From Mycolicibacter hiberniae (GTDB lineage Bacteria; Actinomycetota; Actinomycetes; Mycobacteriales; Mycobacteriaceae): 64,000 nt of DNA. The position numbers were made by a program, and so were the translations under genes. Of this stretch, positions 8,794 through 16,929 are shown in pieces. The stretch is taken from assembly GCF_010729485.1 (NCBI RefSeq), contig NZ_AP022609.1:1426001-1490000 (forward strand), written 5' to 3'. The notes under the pieces were generated by a model, which did not search any database, was not told the origin of the DNA, and was given only the letters and a program-made list of their open reading frames with translations. Within the stretch, counting starts at the first letter, position 1. Every line of letters begins with the position of its first letter.

Positions 8794-9159
8794 CTACCTC
8801 GGTGTCCCGAGTCCGCCGGCCGCGCCGCCGTCGACACCGGTGCCGCGCGGGACCAGCGGGGTGAACCTCCCGCCGCCCTGGGGAACTGCGGCCAGGGCAG
8901 CGGCGCCGTTGTTGTCCATTGTTTCGTACTCATGTGCGGCGGTGGCGAGTTTTGCCGAGCTGGCCGTCATCCGGCTACGCAGGGCCGTCGCCGCCATGCT
9001 GGTGGCGACATTTGTGGTCCTCGCCGCCGCGCCGCTGGACTGCCATGCGGATCCGCTAGCTGCGGGAAGTGCCGGCGCGACCTGACCCGACAGTGCCGCG
9101 CAGCGCTGCGCCAGCGTGCGCAGGCTGACCGGGGTAACCCGCAGGGCGGGGGAGGTCAT
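8794..9159 (-). CDS. EspC-like type VII-associated small protein (Rv2798c-like)
   Basis: A 121-residue protein in two helical halves. SAWQSSG provides a WxG/S-type turn near residue 39, and HEYETMD near residue 79 fits the YxxxD/E type VII export signal. The tail is glycine-rich. Size and motifs match the EspC/DUF2580-type ESX-associated proteins. It starts the four-gene operon and probably forms a heterodimer with the N-terminal WXG domain of the following hydrolase. The identity of the hydrolase neighbour (Rv2797c-like) supports the call. The 115 bp to the next gene, transcribed the same way, show no clear site. Confidence 0.75.
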   Translation of the reverse strand: MTSPALRVTPVSLRTLAQRCAALSGQVAPALPAASGSAWQSSGAAARTTNVATSMAATALRSRMTASSAKLATAAHEYETMDNNGAAALAAVPQGGGRFTPLVPRGTGVDGGAAGGLGTPR

Positions 9160-9275
9160 GGGTGAACTGTATAAGTGAATTGCTGCTTGCGGAACTGGCC
9201 TGGCAGGTGATCGGGCGATGGGCGGGCGGAAATCCTCGCTCTAGCGGCGAATCGTCCGAGCTGTTGACCTCGTCC

Positions 9276-10016
9276 TCAGAACGGGAGGCGGTGGTCGGTT
9301 CGGACGTGATCGATCCCCAGATCGTGGTGCAGGATCCCCGGCGCGCTGGCACGCACCGGGGCGATGGCAGCCAGGATGCCCCAGCAAGTGAGGTGGACAG
9401 CAGGATGCACGGCGTCGGGTGTATCGCCGGCGTGGAACGTGAACCGCGTGTTGCCGCGGGCGTCGCCGGACTCGGTTCGCAGGCGCCACTGTAGGGGAGC
9501 GTCAGTGTCTGGGCTGTCTGTGCCGAGCACAGCGCGCGCGTCGGGGCCTCCGGTCCGGAAGACGGCGTCGCTCAGGAGTGCCTGAGCGAGCTCCAGCGAC
9601 GGCTCGTCGGCCGGATGCGCGGTGACCGCCTGGGACAGCGTTACCGACTGCGTGCCGCGACTGATCCCGGAGAGGGCCCGCATGACGTAGCCCGGCAGGG
9701 CAGCGGCATGTCCTCCCGTGGCGTGGAACGTGGAGCCGCCGGTGCGACAGGCGGCCAGCACGGCCGCGGCATCGGGAACTGGGGAGACGCTGATGACGTC
9801 CGCGCCGGACGCGAGTGCCTCGAGCACCGCCTGGGAGTCCGGCGGCCCGTCGGTGGCGAACACGACCAGATCCGCCGCAGCACCGTCAGTGACGAGTTCG
9901 ACGAAGTTCGCGCGCTCGGTGATCCGGCGGGTCAGGTGTTTGGCGACAGCCCCGTCTCCCACCACGGCGACGGTGACGGCGGGCGTCGCGGCATCGAGGG
10001 GCGTGGTGGCACTCAT
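9276..10016 (-). CDS. DapB-like NAD(P)-binding dehydrogenase, short form
   Basis: A 246-residue protein with an N-terminal Rossmann pattern (VAVVGDGAVAKHL), a cofactor-domain continuation (VISVSP) and a C-terminal domain that keeps HATGGHAAALPGYVM. It belongs with the dihydrodipicolinate reductase-like proteins and is related to the upstream gene, whose product has the same arrangement but is nearly twice as long. The start codon overlaps the stop of that gene (ATGA), so they are co-translated. The pair may act together as a dehydrogenase for an amino or imino acid. The substrate cannot be read from the sequence. Confidence 0.6.
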   Translation of the reverse strand: MSATTPLDAATPAVTVAVVGDGAVAKHLTRRITERANFVELVTDGAAADLVVFATDGPPDSQAVLEALASGADVISVSPVPDAAAVLAACRTGGSTFHATGGHAAALPGYVMRALSGISRGTQSVTLSQAVTAHPADEPSLELAQALLSDAVFRTGGPDARAVLGTDSPDTDAPLQWRLRTESGDARGNTRFTFHAGDTPDAVHPAVHLTCWGILAAIAPVRASAPGILHHDLGIDHVRTDHRLPF

Positions 10017-11308
10017 GCAGGCTCCAGTCGGTAGCGAGGTGCGAGATCGGGGATGACGACGCCGGGCGGGGCCGCGATGACCGCGGGCGCCGCGGACAGC
10101 ATGGCGTTGACGGAGATGTCAGTGACGGCGTACCAGTCGGCGTTGAACGCTTCGTCGTCGGGCTCGCTGCGCATCTCGACCCTGCCGGGCCTCCCCTCCA
10201 GGGTGATGAGGTGGCCGCCGGCGAGGCTGTTCGGATGATCGGGCCCCAGGTGCGCGTTGCCGCCGCCTACGTGCCAGCACTCCTCGTTGGTCATGAAGAG
10301 CCGGTCACCGATATAGCCGCGGTAGGTCATGTGGATCGCCCCGACGGTGCCGGGCCGGATCACCGTGCCACCGGCAGCCACCTCGACCCGCGCGGGGACG
10401 GGGTAGACGTGCCGTTCGACGCGCACCTGTTCCGGGGGCACGCCCCACAGCTCCCAAGCGACGTTGCCGAGCACGGCGTCGAAGTAGAAGTGCTGCATCC
10501 AGGCGATCGCGTGGTCGTTGTCGACCGCGCTGAGCGGCTCTCCGAAGCCCAGGCTGGAGAGGCCGCCCCACATGCCGTCGGGGGCCGCGGAGAGGTCTCC
10601 GACTTCGAGGAACCGCACCTCCTCGACCTCCTCCATCAGAAGGGCGAGCCGGAGCAGCACCTGCTCGACCATCAGACCGGGGTGCAGGCCCGTTCCGTGC
10701 AGGGAGACGCCACCTTTCAGGCAGGCCTTCTGCAGGCGGACGCCATCGGCGCGCTGGTGGATCGCGCGGCCGACGACGCCCCGCGCGAGCAGTTCGGCTC
10801 CGGGCCGCAGCGCGAAGCCAACGGGGGAGTTGACGGCCCGCATGGTGGCGGCCAATCCCTTGAGCGCTCGCTTCTCGGCTGGGCCGAAGACGTTGCCGGT
10901 GACCTTGAGGCGGGCCAGCGAGCGGAGTATCGACAGCGGCGAATGCGACTCTGAGAGCCAAGTCGGCTGGGCTGGATTGTGGAAGGCCGCGGCCGAGACG
11001 ACGTTCTTGCCTGATTCCAGCAGTTCGATCACGTCTTCGTCCGCGCCCTGCAGGAGGGCAGGCGTGGTGGGAGTGTGGATCACGAGGTCGGCGTCCAGCG
11101 CGAGGATCGCCTCTTTCGAGGTGGTGGCGCGGATACCCACCGGGTCGCGGCCGGCGAGTACGCCGATGTCCACTCCGTTCTTGTGCGGGCTGAACACCTT
11201 CACGCCGACCACGTCGTAGTCGGGAGAATCCAAGGTGGTTTGAAGGGCCCGTCCGCCCATATCGCCGGGACCCCAGATCACGACCCGGATCGGTTGCTGC
11301 GCTGCCAT
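10013..11308 (-). CDS. DapB-like / 2,4-diaminopentanoate dehydrogenase-like oxidoreductase
   Basis: A 431-residue protein starting MAAQQPIRVVIWGPGDMG, with a glycine-rich Rossmann motif at residues 8-17. The GTGLHPG motif near residue 205 is typical of the DapB-like dehydrogenase family found in actinobacteria (dihydrodipicolinate reductase N-terminal fold, wider substrate range). The protein is longer than DapB itself (about 245-270 residues), so lysine biosynthesis is unlikely. It forms an operon with the shorter homologue downstream. The region upstream to 11518 (about 210 bp) holds no gene I can support. Confidence 0.65.
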   Translation of the reverse strand: MAAQQPIRVVIWGPGDMGGRALQTTLDSPDYDVVGVKVFSPHKNGVDIGVLAGRDPVGIRATTSKEAILALDADLVIHTPTTPALLQGADEDVIELLESGKNVVSAAAFHNPAQPTWLSESHSPLSILRSLARLKVTGNVFGPAEKRALKGLAATMRAVNSPVGFALRPGAELLARGVVGRAIHQRADGVRLQKACLKGGVSLHGTGLHPGLMVEQVLLRLALLMEEVEEVRFLEVGDLSAAPDGMWGGLSSLGFGEPLSAVDNDHAIAWMQHFYFDAVLGNVAWELWGVPPEQVRVERHVYPVPARVEVAAGGTVIRPGTVGAIHMTYRGYIGDRLFMTNEECWHVGGGNAHLGPDHPNSLAGGHLITLEGRPGRVEMRSEPDDEAFNADWYAVTDISVNAMLSAAPAVIAAPPGVVIPDLAPRYRLEPA

Positions 11309-11518
11309 GCACGAAATGTAGACGCCGCCGTCTGAAATAAGAAAAACGGCCCACTGTCACCGGCAAACTCGGTGGCTGGAGCCGATACATCTCAGCGAAA
11401 AAACTGGGACCGTGTTGGGATCACGCGCTGCGCACGATCAGGCCGGACCTACCGGGGACCCGCTCCTATCGGGGCGGGTACGACGTAGAGAATCAAATCC
11501 GAGAACCTTACGCAGCAT

Positions 11519-12187
11519 TCAACGAAAGCAGGCATGCCCCAGGACAATCAACACTTCGTCGCCGGGGCCGGCCAGGTCAGCGGCACGCCGGTGCCGATCG
11601 TCATCGGTACCGCCGCAGCCAGCAGCTGTTGCGGCGGCGATCCCACCTGGGTGCTCTGTCGTCGCCGACGACGCGAGGCACCCGTTCCAGTCGCCCCATT
11701 CGAGCTGGAAACCGTCGCCGACGAACATCACCGCCCGCATCCCGCGTCGGCGGGCCGAAGCGGTGGCCGCGTGGAACACACTGCGTAACATCGCCGAATC
11801 CCAGGGCGCGTCGACACCGACCACCACGCGGTCGGCCTGCGGCCATGCCTTCGGCACGCGGGAGAGAAGCTGTCGTGGATTGCGACCCGTGTAGGTCTTG
11901 AACTCGGTCAGCAGACCGCTGACAGCGGCGTCGGGTGAGCGCAGACCGGCGAGGTGTCGCGTCGGCAGAGCAATCACGTTGTGACCCTGGCGGGCTAGAA
12001 GGCGGGCGATCCACCACTCGTGCTCGTCGAAGGTTGCTACGGATTCGTCGACGTCGCCCGTGTGCCGACCCGCCCACGAGTCGGTCTCGTGCATGGCCAA
12101 TGCTGACGTGAACGCCGTCTGATCGCCGCCGTCGACCCACAGTTCGACGTCATGCGCGTAGGCGCTGCGGGCGATGGGCAACAACAC
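11519..12187 (-). CDS. Putative PD-(D/E)XK nuclease, CdiA-tRNase-like
   Basis: The frame is open beyond 12400, but the coding signal starts around GTG 12187 (222 residues), and the start is uncertain. The core has an Asp-Glu-His-Glu helix (DEHEWWIARLLARQGHNVIALP), then RSPDAAVSGLLTEFKTYTG. This fits the PD…E-x-K active-site pattern and resembles the nuclease fold of contact-dependent inhibition (CdiA C-terminal tRNase-like) toxins and related endonucleases. A QADRVVVGVDAPWD strand follows. There is no delivery domain. The gene lies just after the membrane protein (12237) on the same strand. The nuclease call is an inference from motif pattern. Confidence 0.5.
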   Translation of the reverse strand: MLLPIARSAYAHDVELWVDGGDQTAFTSALAMHETDSWAGRHTGDVDESVATFDEHEWWIARLLARQGHNVIALPTRHLAGLRSPDAAVSGLLTEFKTYTGRNPRQLLSRVPKAWPQADRVVVGVDAPWDSAMLRSVFHAATASARRRGMRAVMFVGDGFQLEWGDWNGCLASSATTEHPGGIAAATAAGCGGTDDDRHRRAADLAGPGDEVLIVLGHACFR

Positions 12188-12236
12188 GGTCGAATAGTTG
12201 CAGCGGGGTACGACAGAGGCATGCGGCGAAGCATCG

Positions 12237-12782
12237 CTAACCGGTTCGCGTCTTGAACTCCGGAGGGTCCGGCGACGGTTCGGTGTCGCCGTCCTCGTCC
12301 CAATCGCGGCAATACGGGCACCACGGTCGGGGCCGGTGATGTAGCCAGGTGCTGTACAGCGAGGTGAAGACCAAGACATCCAGCGGGATTCGGGCGACGG
12401 GGTGAACCTCCGGGCTCCCGAAGTGGTCACCGATGACGGCGATCGCAAAAGCGGGGACGAGCAAGCCGCATATCCCGATTCCGGTGGCTAGCTGATGCGA
12501 GAACCACAGCACTCGCTTGCGGCGCTCCGCCTGGACGGGCGCGTCGGCGGGGACCTCGTCCATGCACCGCGCACACAAGTGTGATGACCGCAGGTGAGCC
12601 ATGGTTGCGAACTGGCAGCCGAGAATTACCACTGCGATGGCCAGGTCGAGCGACGTCAACCATCCAAACCAGGAGGCGACGCGTGTCGCCAAGCCCGCGG
12701 CCAGGATCCACGGAAGGGCATGGGTCAGCGTCGTCACCGCTCGCGACCATTCGGATTCACCCGGATACGCCGCCGGGATCAT
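12237..12782 (-). CDS. Polytopic membrane protein with two cysteine-pair motifs
   Basis: A 181-residue protein with about four hydrophobic segments (residues about 20-40, 45-62, 95-120 and 128-145). The first cytosolic-type loop contains LCARC, and the C-terminal tail has WCPYCRDW, so two CxxC pairs could hold a metal ion or form disulfides. The C-terminus is acidic. Only about 50 bp separate it from the downstream nuclease-like gene, so the two are likely co-transcribed. I recognise no named family. A partner or immunity role for the nuclease is speculative. Confidence 0.65.
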   Translation of the reverse strand: MIPAAYPGESEWSRAVTTLTHALPWILAAGLATRVASWFGWLTSLDLAIAVVILGCQFATMAHLRSSHLCARCMDEVPADAPVQAERRKRVLWFSHQLATGIGICGLLVPAFAIAVIGDHFGSPEVHPVARIPLDVLVFTSLYSTWLHHRPRPWCPYCRDWDEDGDTEPSPDPPEFKTRTG

Positions 12783-12965
12783 TCGTGGCTCGCGAACGCT
12801 GCGGTGGCGGTGGCGGGTTGCGCGGCGTTGGCCATGGTCATCGTCACGGCGCGGAGGCTAGCGGGGAGGGGTGACACGTCCCGGGGGCGGAATAGCCCCG
12901 TCAACGCCGGACGGCGCCTACTTTCATCGCATGGCGCTGCGCCAGGTGTACAAGATCACCTACCC

Positions 12966-12998
12966 GTCGCAGGTCCAAATCCTGTCAGCCCGACAGAG
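12966..12998 (+). repeat. Second tRNA-Pro 3'-end copy (att-like repeat)
   Basis: GTCGCAGGTCCAAATCCTGT and the following 13 bp repeat the tRNA-Pro fragment at 4433-4465 with one mismatch (TTC to TCC in the T-loop). Homology starts in the variable region and stops at CAGAG. It lies in the 12783-13104 gap, which otherwise holds only the hairpin at 13005-13033. The two copies bracket 8.5 kb and look like the ends of an integrated segment. Confidence 0.65.
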
Positions 12999-13004
12999 AT
13001 CAGC

Positions 13005-13033
13005 GGGTGTTTTTCGAGCAATCGGAGACACCC
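13005..13033 (+). terminator. Weak hairpin after second att-like repeat
   Basis: GGGTGT (13005-13010) pairs with ACACCC (13028-13033) a few bases after the tRNA-like repeat, in the same relative place as the strong terminator behind the first repeat. With a 6-bp stem and a 17-nt loop it is only a candidate. Confidence 0.3.
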
Positions 13034-13104
13034 CTTTCCCGTTTTGACCACCACGGGCATGATCTTGGGGCTAGCCGGCGCATCGCAAGAACATCAGGGG
13101 AGAC

Positions 13105-13617
13105 ATGGCAAACGAGGCACTGGACATCGCCGTCACTGAGTTCGTCGCGGCGGTCGAGGAGCGAAACCGCCTCAGCAAGGCCCTCAAGAGGGAGCGACAG
13201 TCTGTGGCGAAACCTGTCACGCGCGACACTGATGCGGTCAAGCAGTACATCGCCGCCCTCATTGCGGTGTACGAGAAGGTGCGCACCGAGCTTGAGGCGA
13301 GTTACACCAACATCGCGTCGAGCGGTGCGGCGGTCATTGAACTGACGGACAATCCGAACATCGTCAACCCGACCCAGGCGCTGATGGACGACGCCGTAGC
13401 GGAGCGCGCCGAGTCGAACAAGATGCAGACCCGGTTGCAGAGGTTGGAAGGCACGGGAGCTGGGAGGCTGGTCCTCTTCTTGAGCCTGCTGCCGACACTG
13501 CTGCGCGCCTTGCCTCGTGAACAGCAGATACAGAAGAACCTCACCGACCTCACCTCCTACTACCTGCTGGAGATGATGCTGGACGACGACACCGGCGGCG
13601 GCAACGGCGGCAACTAG
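13105..13617 (+). CDS. Hypothetical helical protein
   Basis: A 170-residue protein from ATG 13105 with AGGGGAG upstream. It is mostly helical and charged (VEERNRLSKALKRERQ, AERAESNKMQTRLQRLEG), suggesting a coiled coil. One hydrophobic helix follows near residues 120-140 (GRLVLFLSLLPTLLRALP), and the tail is Asp/Gly/Asn-rich (LDDDTGGGNGGN). No family is recognised. It is the first gene outside the att-flanked segment and converges on the ATPase gene. Confidence 0.55.
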   Translation: MANEALDIAVTEFVAAVEERNRLSKALKRERQSVAKPVTRDTDAVKQYIAALIAVYEKVRTELEASYTNIASSGAAVIELTDNPNIVNPTQALMDDAVAERAESNKMQTRLQRLEGTGAGRLVLFLSLLPTLLRALPREQQIQKNLTDLTSYYLLEMMLDDDTGGGNGGN

Positions 13618-13672
13618 GTCAGGTACCAAGCCCGGTGCGCCGGATCAGGATCCCGGCGCGGTCCGCGCGGGT

Positions 13673-16327
13673 TCATCCAGCGCTACGGGCTCTGACGGCC
13701 GGTAGCTTCGCCAGCAGCGGGAGGTCGAACCGCGCGACGCGCCGGCCCAACCGGTGCGCCGGCCCGCGGGTACGGAGCTGCTCGGCGGCGCTCTGCACGG
13801 GTTCGCTGTAGAACACCAACTTGGTGGCATCGACCAGCGCCAGGTAGCCGACCGTCAACGCGACCATCGCGGCGAAGAACACCCACGGCAGGGCGGTGAA
13901 CCCGAACTCGGCCCCAACGGGGGAGAACGTCAGCACGAGTCCCAACACCAGCACGGCGGCGGTGGAGGCGACCAGCGCGCCGCCGGGCCGGCTGGTGAAG
14001 AACGGAACCTTCTTCGTACGCACCACATAGATGACCAGTACCTGCGTGGCAAGTGATTCGACGAACCAACCCGTGCGGAACTCGGCTTCCCCGGCGTGCA
14101 GGACCCCGAGCATCAGTCCGAAGGTCAGGAAGTCGAACAGCGAACTCACCGGCCCGAACGTCAGCATGAAGCGGTGGATAGACCCCACGTCCCAGTGCGA
14201 GGGCGTCTGCAACTGGTCCGCGTCAACCCGGTCGGCCGGAATCGCCAGCTGCGAGGTGTCGTAGAGCAGGTTGTTCAGCAGGATCTGGCTGGGCAGCATC
14301 GGCAGGAACGGCAGCACTGCCGATGCGGCGGCCGCGCTGAACATCGTCCCGAAGTTGCTCGACGTCCCCATCAGTACGTACTTGATCGTGTTGGCGAAGA
14401 TCCGCCGTCCCTCCGCAACCCCGGAGGCCAGCACGCCGAGGTCTTTCTCCAAGAGAATGACATCCGCGGCGTCCTTGGCGACATCGGTGGCGGAGTCGAC
14501 CGAAATGCCGACGTCGGCCGAATGCAGTGCCAGCGCGTCGTTGACGCCGTCACCGAGGAAACCCACCGAACGGCCGGTGCGCCGCAGCGAGGAGACGATG
14601 CGCTCCTTCTGGGTCGGTGAGATCCGCGCGAAGATCGTCCGCTCGTGCAGGACCTTGTCCAAATCGGCGTCATCGATCTGCTCGAGCTCCGCCCCGGTCA
14701 GGGTGCCCTTTGACGCCAAACCCAGGTCAGCACACACGTTTTCGGCGACCTGGGGATTGTCACCGGTGGCGATCTTGACGTCGATGCCCAGCGCCGCCAG
14801 CTGCGCCAGCGATTCCCGGGCCTCCGCTTTGGGGGTGTCGGCGAAGACGAGGAAACCCTGCAGCATCAGACCCGTCTCGTCGGAGGCAGTCACGGTCTTG
14901 AGTTCATCAGCGGCACGGGTGGCCACCGCGACGACGCGCTGCCCGTCGGCGAACAACGCCGACAGCGTCCCGTGTGCCTCGGGCGCGACGGCCTCGCAGC
15001 GCTCCAGCATCTGCTCGGGTGCGCCTTTGACCACCAGGGTCCGGCGGCCGCCCTCGTCGATGAGCGCCGAACTGGCCCGCCGAGTGTGATCGAAGGGCAG
15101 GAAACCGACCCGCGCCACGCCACCGCCGAGCGGTTGCCGACCCGACCACAGCGCCGCGTCCAGCTCGTTGGCACTGGCGCCGCCGGTGGCCGGGTCGACA
15201 TCGGTGGCCATCAACCCGTAACGCAGCAGCGGATCCGAGTGCTCCCCGGACGCGGTAACCGCATCGATGAAGGCGACCTGGCCATGGGTGAGCGTCCCGG
15301 TCTTGTCCGTGATGAGGATGTCGATGTCGCCGAGGTCCTCGATGCAGACCAGGCGTTTGACCAGCACCTTCTTTTCGGCCAGCTTGCGTGAGCCGGTTGC
15401 CAGGCTGGTGCTGACGATCGCCGGCAGCAGCTGCGGGGTGATCCCGACCGCGATCGCGAGGGCGAACAGGGCCGCATCGATCACCGGCCGGCCCAGCAGC
15501 ATGTTGATCACGACGATGACCACCGTCAGCGTCAACGCCACCCGCAGCAGCAGATAGGAGAAGTGGCGCAGACCGGTCTGGAATGTCGTCTCGGGCTGGT
15601 GCTCGCCCAGACCGACGGCGATCCGGCCGAACTGGGCCTGCGCGCCGGTGGCGAACACGACCCCGGTCGCCGCGCCGGAGTTGACCACGGTCCCCATGAA
15701 CGCCACGTTGTGCATGTCGGCCAGCGACGTGCCTGGCGGGCACGGCGCGCTGGACTTCTCCGATTGGCTGGATTCACCGGTGAGGATGCTTTCGTTGCAC
15801 TCCAGCCCGGTGACCTCGATGAGGCGCACGTCGGCGGGAACCAACTCGCCGATACTGAGCCGGATCACATCGCCGGGCACGAGTTCGCTGACGTCGACGC
15901 GCTGGAACCGGCCGTCTCGCCGCGCCACCGCCTGGTGCCGGATCGCGGTGTGCAGCGCGGCGGAGGCCTTCTCTGCGCGGTACTCGTTGAAAAAGCCCAG
16001 GCCGACGCTGACGGCGAGGATGATGCCGATGATGACGGCCTGGGTGCGGTCACCGAGCGCATAGGACAGGGCGGCTGTCACGGCGAGAAGCCCGAGGATT
16101 GCGTTCGAGAGCTGACGGCGCAGCACCGCGAGCGCACTCACCCGGTGCGTGCCCACGACGTTGCCGCCGAACCGTTGTATCCGGGCCCGGGCTTCCTCGG
16201 CAGACAACCCGTCGGCCGAGGTGCCCAGATGGGTCAAGACATCGGTCACCGTGGCGTCGGCAACCCGCTCGAGGTGGGCCGCCGCAGGCGCGTCGGCCGA
16301 TGTGACGGCCATGGCGCCAGTGTCCAC
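13673..16327 (-). CDS. MgtA-type Mg2+-translocating P-type ATPase
   Basis: An 884-residue P-type ATPase. An N-terminal cation-ATPase domain is followed by the actuator-domain motif TGES (about residue 184), the intramembrane VGITPQLLP segment, and the phosphorylation site DKTGTLT with Asp341. The hinge motif GDGVND is at about 592. About ten transmembrane helices flank these, including a C-terminal cluster of six. The TPQLLP form and overall length match P3B Mg2+ ATPases (MgtA/MgtB), which import Mg2+ when it is scarce. No M-box aptamer was found upstream of this gene, unlike the mgtC operon near 57 kb. The product sits in the inner membrane. Confidence 0.85.
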   Translation of the reverse strand: MDTGAMAVTSADAPAAAHLERVADATVTDVLTHLGTSADGLSAEEARARIQRFGGNVVGTHRVSALAVLRRQLSNAILGLLAVTAALSYALGDRTQAVIIGIILAVSVGLGFFNEYRAEKASAALHTAIRHQAVARRDGRFQRVDVSELVPGDVIRLSIGELVPADVRLIEVTGLECNESILTGESSQSEKSSAPCPPGTSLADMHNVAFMGTVVNSGAATGVVFATGAQAQFGRIAVGLGEHQPETTFQTGLRHFSYLLLRVALTLTVVIVVINMLLGRPVIDAALFALAIAVGITPQLLPAIVSTSLATGSRKLAEKKVLVKRLVCIEDLGDIDILITDKTGTLTHGQVAFIDAVTASGEHSDPLLRYGLMATDVDPATGGASANELDAALWSGRQPLGGGVARVGFLPFDHTRRASSALIDEGGRRTLVVKGAPEQMLERCEAVAPEAHGTLSALFADGQRVVAVATRAADELKTVTASDETGLMLQGFLVFADTPKAEARESLAQLAALGIDVKIATGDNPQVAENVCADLGLASKGTLTGAELEQIDDADLDKVLHERTIFARISPTQKERIVSSLRRTGRSVGFLGDGVNDALALHSADVGISVDSATDVAKDAADVILLEKDLGVLASGVAEGRRIFANTIKYVLMGTSSNFGTMFSAAAASAVLPFLPMLPSQILLNNLLYDTSQLAIPADRVDADQLQTPSHWDVGSIHRFMLTFGPVSSLFDFLTFGLMLGVLHAGEAEFRTGWFVESLATQVLVIYVVRTKKVPFFTSRPGGALVASTAAVLVLGLVLTFSPVGAEFGFTALPWVFFAAMVALTVGYLALVDATKLVFYSEPVQSAAEQLRTRGPAHRLGRRVARFDLPLLAKLPAVRARSAG

Positions 16328-16353
16328 CTAAGTGGTCCGGATTTCGAGAGCAA

Positions 16354-16800
16354 TCATCGCCGGCCAGCCAGCGCAGCTGTGGTCACCGAGTCGGCCTTCG
16401 TCTCGACGGGAAGCGCTATTGCCGCCGAGCACAACAGGATCACGGTCAACGAGATCACGTTCAGAGCGGCGTCCAGCGGGCCGTACATGTGCAACATCGC
16501 GACGTGATAGCTCAGATGCAGCAGGTTGAACGTCGACAGCGTCAAGGCTGTGGCGAGCATCAATGCGCGGTTGCCCAGGTAGCCGAACGCTATGCCGGCC
16601 AGCACGGCAGTCGCCAGATACATCGCGCCGACATCCTTGGCGAAGTGCTCATTGTAGGGCCCGAGCACCGGCAGCCATCGAAGGCCGAAACCCGGAAACG
16701 TGTTGTACCAGTGCAGTGGCGCACAGTAGGCCCAGCCTCCGACGAAAACTCCTGAGAGTGCCAGTGCGGTCAGGCAACAGCGGTGCAGTAGAGGGTTCAT
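16354..16800 (-). CDS. Small four-helix membrane protein
   Basis: A 148-residue protein with about four transmembrane helices (residues about 8-28, 58-78, 80-100 and 108-130). Conserved-looking aromatic and His positions occur in PYNEHFAKDVGAMYL and LHLSYHVAMLHMYG. This pattern is common in uncharacterised actinobacterial membrane proteins. It is upstream of, and on the same strand as, the Mg2+ ATPase gene, with a 26-bp gap, so the two may be co-transcribed. Function unknown. Confidence 0.65.
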   Translation of the reverse strand: MNPLLHRCCLTALALSGVFVGGWAYCAPLHWYNTFPGFGLRWLPVLGPYNEHFAKDVGAMYLATAVLAGIAFGYLGNRALMLATALTLSTFNLLHLSYHVAMLHMYGPLDAALNVISLTVILLCSAAIALPVETKADSVTTAALAGRR

Positions 16801-16929
16801 TCCCTAAAGACGAGACAGTGCCCGAAATTGTGACAGCACTGGTGACGTGTGCCACACCCGATGAGGCGACGTCACATTCCTGGGCTTGCCGGTGTCCTAG
16901 GGGTGTCCGCACACAACAGGAGGATTCAG

